Source: Mycoplasma sp. UBA710 (GTDB lineage Bacteria; Bacillota_I; Bacilli_A; Mycoplasmatales; Metamycoplasmataceae). From it: a DNA stretch of 33,393 nucleotides. Made by a program: the position numbers and the translations under genes. The DNA lies in contig DBMA01000030.1 of NCBI GenBank assembly GCA_002298905.1, forward strand, positions 1 through 33,393, in the 5' to 3' direction. Below are positions 29,405-33,393 of this stretch, one piece after another. The first letter of the stretch is position 1. Each line of letters begins with the position of its first letter. The notes beneath the pieces are model-generated. The model did no database searches. It was given only the letters and a program-made list of their open reading frames with translations, and was not told where the DNA came from.

Positions 29405-30228
29405 TATGAAAGAAAATCCTCTTTTTTAATTGTTATTTTTTTTAAACAAAATTCACACTTTATTTCTAAAGATTCTTTTTTTAATTCTTTTTGTTCTTTT
29501 ATTGGTAATAATAATATAGCTTTAATCATTTTTTCTTTACTACATCAACATTTGGAAAATAAATTTTTTGTTTCTAAAAGAGTTCCTTGAATTTTTTCTT
29601 CAATTTCATTGATAGTTAAAGATTTAATATTTATATTTGCAATAAAATTTTCTATTCACTTTTTGTCTTCTTCTGTATGCTCGGGCAATAATTGAAAAAT
29701 AATACTTCTAGCTTTTGAGAAAAACAACGGATTATCTTTAGATAACTCTACATCTGATAAAATAGCTGAAAATATTTGGTCAGATACATTTAAAAAATAA
29801 GCTAAATCAGTTACTATATCAAATCTAACCAATTTCGTTATTGAATTAAAATATTCATTTTTTATTTTACGCGACATTTCTAAAGAACCTTCATCTCCTA
29901 ATCCTAATATTAAAGGAATATCATTGTAATTCTTATTATCATATTCAGTAACAATATTAGGATCAGAAATTAAAGAACGAACATTATTGTCTTTAATTTC
30001 CATTATTAAGGATTTTATAGGCCCATTACTTTTAATTCGAACCATTAATTTTTGACAATCATATATAAATTTCATGGGACTAAAAACTGCAAGAGAATTT
30101 CCTAAAATAATTGCTGGCAATGGTGGATATTTGTGATAACTTAGAATTTCATTTGCCAAATCTTGTAAATTTGAAAGATATATTCTTATATTATTTTTAA
30201 TGATTATCTTTGTAAAATTATTTTTCAT
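29404..30228 (-). CDS. hslO: Redox-regulated chaperone Hsp33
   Basis: Holdase chaperone activated by oxidation of a C-terminal zinc site. The 274-residue protein has the N-terminal core (ILSYHKYPPLPAIILGNSLA, GPIKSLIMEI, LGLGDEGSLEMSRKI) and the redox switch as CWC then CEFC near the C-terminus, the W in the first pair coming from TGA. All four zinc-ligand cysteines are therefore present. The ATG at 30228 has AAAGG about six bases upstream, lies nine bases after the glyA stop, and the stop shares TAATG with coaD. Confidence 0.93.
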
Positions 30229-30237
30229 TTTTACCTT

Positions 30238-31488
30238 TTAAATATAAATAATAGGAAATTTAGATATTAAAGAAGAAACTTCTTCTTTAGAATTTTTTAT
30301 GATTTGTTCATCATAAGGATTTTGTAGTAATTTAATAATAATATGAGCTAATATTTTGAATTCCTTTTCTTTAAATCCTCTTGTAGTCATTGCAGGAGTT
30401 CCTAATCTAATGCCACTTGTTATTTGAGGTGTTTCTGAATCGTTTGGAATAGCATTTTTATTAACAGTGATATTTATTTTTTCCAAAATTTCTGTTGCTT
30501 CTTTACCAGTTAAATTAAATGATTTTTTTACATTAATCATAAAAAGATGATTATCTGTTGTATCAGAAATTATTTCTATATTAGCTAATTTAAATTCATT
30601 GCAAAACACTTTAGCATTTTTAATTATTTGTTTTTGATAAGAAATAAATGAAGGATCAAGGGCTTCTTTAAAAGCAACTGCTTTAGCTGCTATTTGATGA
30701 AATAATGGACCACCTTGATATCCAGGAAAAACTCATCGATCAACTTTTTTAGCTACTTCTGAATCATTTGTCATAATTATTCCGCCTCTTGCTCCTCTTA
30801 GAGTTTTATGAGTTGTCGATGTTACAACATCGCAATATTCAAAAGGACTTGGGTGCAATTTGGCAGCTACTAATCCTGCAATATGAGCAATATCTGCCAT
30901 TAATTTAGCTCCAACTTGATTTGCAATTTCTCTAAATTTTTTAAAATCAATAATTCTTGAATAAGCACTTGCTCCACAGATAATTAAATCGGGTTTAATT
31001 TTTTTTGCTAATTCTAAAATTTGGTCATAATTTAAAACTCCATTTTCATCAACATCATAAAAATAAGTTTCATAAAAATATCCTGAAAAACTTATTTTAT
31101 ATCCATGACTTAAATGACCTCCAGAAGATAAATTCATTCCTAATATTTTTCCATTTTTAGGAATTAATGAAGCAATAGCTGCTGCATTGGCTGTTGAACC
31201 TGAATATGGTTGAACATTAGCATATTTTACGTTAAATAATTTTTTTAAACGTTCAATAGCTAATTTTTCAATTTCATCAACATTTTCACAACCACCATAA
31301 TATCTATTTCCAGGATATCCTTCACCATATTTATTTGTTAAAATTGATCCTGCAGCTTTCAAAACATCTTCTGATGCGTAATTTTCAGAAGCAATTAATT
31401 CTATATTATCTTGTTGTCTTATCAATTCTTTATTTATTGATTGTTCTACAGCTTTATCTTTTAAAAATATTTTTTGATATTTAATCAC
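30238..31488 (-). CDS. glyA: Serine hydroxymethyltransferase, GTG start
   Basis: PLP enzyme interconverting serine and glycine while charging tetrahydrofolate with a one-carbon unit. The 416-residue protein is full length with NIELIASENYASEDVL, the TNKYGEGYPGNRYYGG block, and the PLP-binding STTHKTLRGARGG (K228). The first codon is GTG (31488-31486), supported by a strong GGAGG six bases upstream and a family-like N-terminus. Two TGA Trp codons, the first giving the R-W-V-F-P-G segment after residue 251. A folate need links it loosely to the FolT-like transporter at 12029-12979. Confidence 0.96.
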
Positions 31489-31527
31489 AAAACACCTCCA
31501 TAATTATTATTTTAATTTTACATTACA

Positions 31528-32058
31528 TTAAATATTAATGTTAAAGTATCGACATATTTTTAATTTGGCAGATTTTTCAATTAAATGTAATTTATAAATA
31601 CTAATATTTTTTATTTTTGCTAATTCTTTTCTTTTTAATTTATTTACTTTTAATTCATAAAATACATTAAATTCTTCCTTAGTTAAAAAATGAAATAATT
31701 CTTCATAATGATAATTTTCACTTCAAATATTTTCACTTTGTTCAATTAATATACATGTATTTAAAATTTGATGATTTTTGGATTTATAAATATTACAATA
31801 AGACCTCATATGATTTCATATTTTTCTTACAAAATATCCTTTAATATTCAAATTTTCATCTAAAGATAAATTCTTGAAATAATCTAATTTATTTTCGCTT
31901 TCTAATAATTTGTAAAAAGAAAATGAAATTAGATCTTCTGCTTCTAAAGGTACATTTGGATTTGAATATTTTATTCTATTTGCTAAATATCAAATATATC
32001 TTTGATTTGTTTTATAAAATTCTTTTACATTGAATTCATAGTTTGATTTTTTAAACAT
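31528..32058 (-). CDS. Small sigma-70-like factor (candidate alternative sigma)
   Basis: A 176-residue protein, broken by TGA codons under the standard code. Layout resembles a two-domain sigma factor without region 1 or 3: residues about 20-53 (YIWYLANRIKYSN, then EAEDLISFSFYKLLE) match sigma region 2.1-2.2, where the family has i.A......DL.Qe.f..l; residues about 73-93 (KGYFVRKIWNHMRSYCNIYK) fit 2.3-2.4; and about 126-170 (LTKEEFNVFYELKVNKLKRKELAKIKN, then SIYKLHLIEKSAKLKI) fit region 4 with its helix-turn-helix. Alternative sigma factors are known in some mycoplasmas (MG428 of Mycoplasma genitalium). The assignment is by pattern only. No clear Shine-Dalgarno; 39 bases separate its stop from glyA. 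Confidence 0.5.
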
Positions 32059-32156
32059 TTTTTTCTACTTTAAATATCCTGGATTAAATATAACAAATTG
32101 ATAATAAAAATTGCTTTTTTAAAATGCAAATGTTGTAATTAAAGTAAAATTAAAAT

Positions 32157-33393
32157 ATGGATAAAAAAATGTTTTTTTATGAAGTTGATCCTTTATTTTT
32201 TTATGATTCTAATAATGATGGATTTGGAGATTTTGAAGGATTGAATCAAAAAATAAATTACTTTCAATATTTAAATATTGATGCTATTTTATTACCTGAT
32301 ATTTTTAATCAAGAAGATGTTATTGCAAAAGAAGTGCAAACTTCAATATATAACAAATATGGAAATTTAAAACAATTAAAAAAAATGATTGATGATTTAC
32401 AAAAAAACAATATTGATATATATGTGCAAATTGATTTAAAAAATATTTTAAAATCAATGATTTTAAGAACTTGTTTTAATGATGTTTTTCAATCTGATAT
32501 TTCAAAATATATTGAAGAAGATAATAGTTCTAAATTTAAAATTTTAAATTGAAACACAGAAAAAAGAATAAATGCTTTTAAAAAAATTATCAATTTTTGA
32601 ACAAATTTAAATGTAAATAATTTTGTTTTTATTAATTTTGAAAAAATATATGATAAAAGCAATAAATTAGATAAAAAATTATTATATCAATTAAAGTTTT
32701 TATATGAATTAACAAAAGAAATTAATAGCAATTGTTCAATTGGATTAAGATCCATGATATTCAATAACAAAACAATTAATTATATATTTCAAAATTTAAT
32801 TAGCATAATATGTGATATATATATTGATTCATCATATTCATTATTTGGAACTAATAAAAAATATCCATTTGAATTGCAAAAATCATTTAATTGTAAAATG
32901 ATTTCAAGAAAACTGGCAACATTAAAAATACCTTTTGAACATAATTGAAAATATTTTATTTCTATTAATAACAATACAATAGGTCGAGCAAATTCCCATT
33001 GATTAAATGAGGAAATTTTAATAGATGAGTCTAATAAATGTTTATTAATGTTTTCTAATCTTTTATTGTATTCTACTGTTAATTATTATGGGGATGAATT
33101 AGGATTACTAAAATTGAACATTAAAGATAAAAAAGATTTCTATGATTACGAATACAATGAAAAAAAGAGAGCATTAGAGCATGATAATTATAAAATTGAT
33201 TATTTTGAAAATTCTCAAAAATATTTATCAAAAATAAATACTCAATCTTTTTTTATATGAAGCAAAGAAAAAAATGGAGGTTTTACAAAAAGTAATTTCT
33301 GTTTTAGAAAGCTTCCTATTAATTATTTAACACATAATTTAGAAAATGAATTTAATGACAAGAATTCTATTTTAAATTTTTATAAAAATTTAA
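32157..33393 (+). CDS. GH13 alpha-amylase-family protein without catalytic residues, 3' end outside window
   Basis: At least 412 codons, open to the right edge. The fold signature is clear: FYEVDPLFFYDSNNDGFGDF at the N-terminus is the YqiyPrsF.DsngDGiGDl start of oligo-1,6-glucosidase-type GH13 proteins, followed by GLNQKINYFQYLNIDAILL, and NYYGDELGL (309-317) is the usual IYYGeEiGm. But the VVNHTSD equivalent reads VQIDLKNILKS (90-100), the GFRxD nucleophile block reads NFVFINFE (155-162), the acid/base VGE block reads SIGLRS (194-199) and the NHD block reads INNN (270-273). Domain B seems shortened. No frameshift and a steady TGA-Trp use argue for a maintained gene, not a pseudogene. No clear Shine-Dalgarno. 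Confidence 0.75.

Noticed and set aside
1..33393. Many genes look broken into two to six pieces by stop codons
   Set aside because: Every internal break is TGA; reading TGA as Trp restores full-length, family-matching proteins. They are not pseudogenes or frameshifts.

Overview
This is a gene-dense, very AT-rich stretch of a mycoplasma (class Mollicutes) chromosome. The diagnostic sign is TGA read as tryptophan: at least 20 genes stay intact only if TGA is sense (genetic code 4), and the TGA codons fall where family alignments expect Trp or another aromatic residue. Other mycoplasma hallmarks are an oppABCDF operon with an oversized OppF, a DUF31 lipoprotein protease, an L11 with a charged C-terminal tail, AcpS/PlsC with no fatty-acid synthesis genes nearby, and tightly packed genes. 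I cannot fix the species. I see no tRNA, rRNA, IS element, phage or CRISPR. All coordinates and protein lengths assume code 4.

Layout. 1-24: start of a minus-strand gene leaving the left edge. 122-1654: KtrB/TrkH potassium channel subunit. 1667-5172 (minus): acpS-plsC and scpA-scpB-rluD, covering lipid synthesis, chromosome condensation and rRNA modification. 5395-6663: leucine-rich-repeat lipoprotein, followed by the only long intergenic gap (6664-7122: a 30-bp-period direct repeat and a terminator). 7123-10077 (plus): a protein resembling a decayed class III nucleotide cyclase, then rplK-rplA behind an apparent L1-binding leader, a dimeric dUTPase and rpsO. 10134-11882 (minus): DUF31 protease lipoprotein with a duplicated 96-residue module. 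12029-12979: ECF transporter S component of FolT type. 13010-21581: oppA-B-C-D-F.

21574-27102 (minus): glycosyltransferase-like protein, RDD membrane protein, PcrA/UvrD helicase, and a membrane protein that I read as a degenerate PAS-GGDEF-EAL protein. 27283-28014: YebC. 28022-32058 (minus): a small sigma-factor-like gene, glyA, hslO, coaD, a 56-residue gene and a divergent dprA. 32157 to the right edge: a GH13 (alpha-amylase family) protein lacking every recognisable catalytic residue.

How it fits together. Much of the window is housekeeping plus nutrient import: peptides (Opp), a vitamin (FolT-like), potassium (KtrB) and CoA synthesis (CoaD). Surface display is represented by two lipoproteins. 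Genes are often coupled through a shared TAATG stop-start (rplK/rplA, oppA/B, B/C, C/D, hslO/coaD). The most unusual theme is three intact genes that keep the fold signature of a nucleotide-signalling or glycosidase family but have lost the active-site residues (7123-7797, 21574-23163, 32157-33393), plus a candidate alternative sigma factor (31528-32058) missed if TGA is treated as stop.
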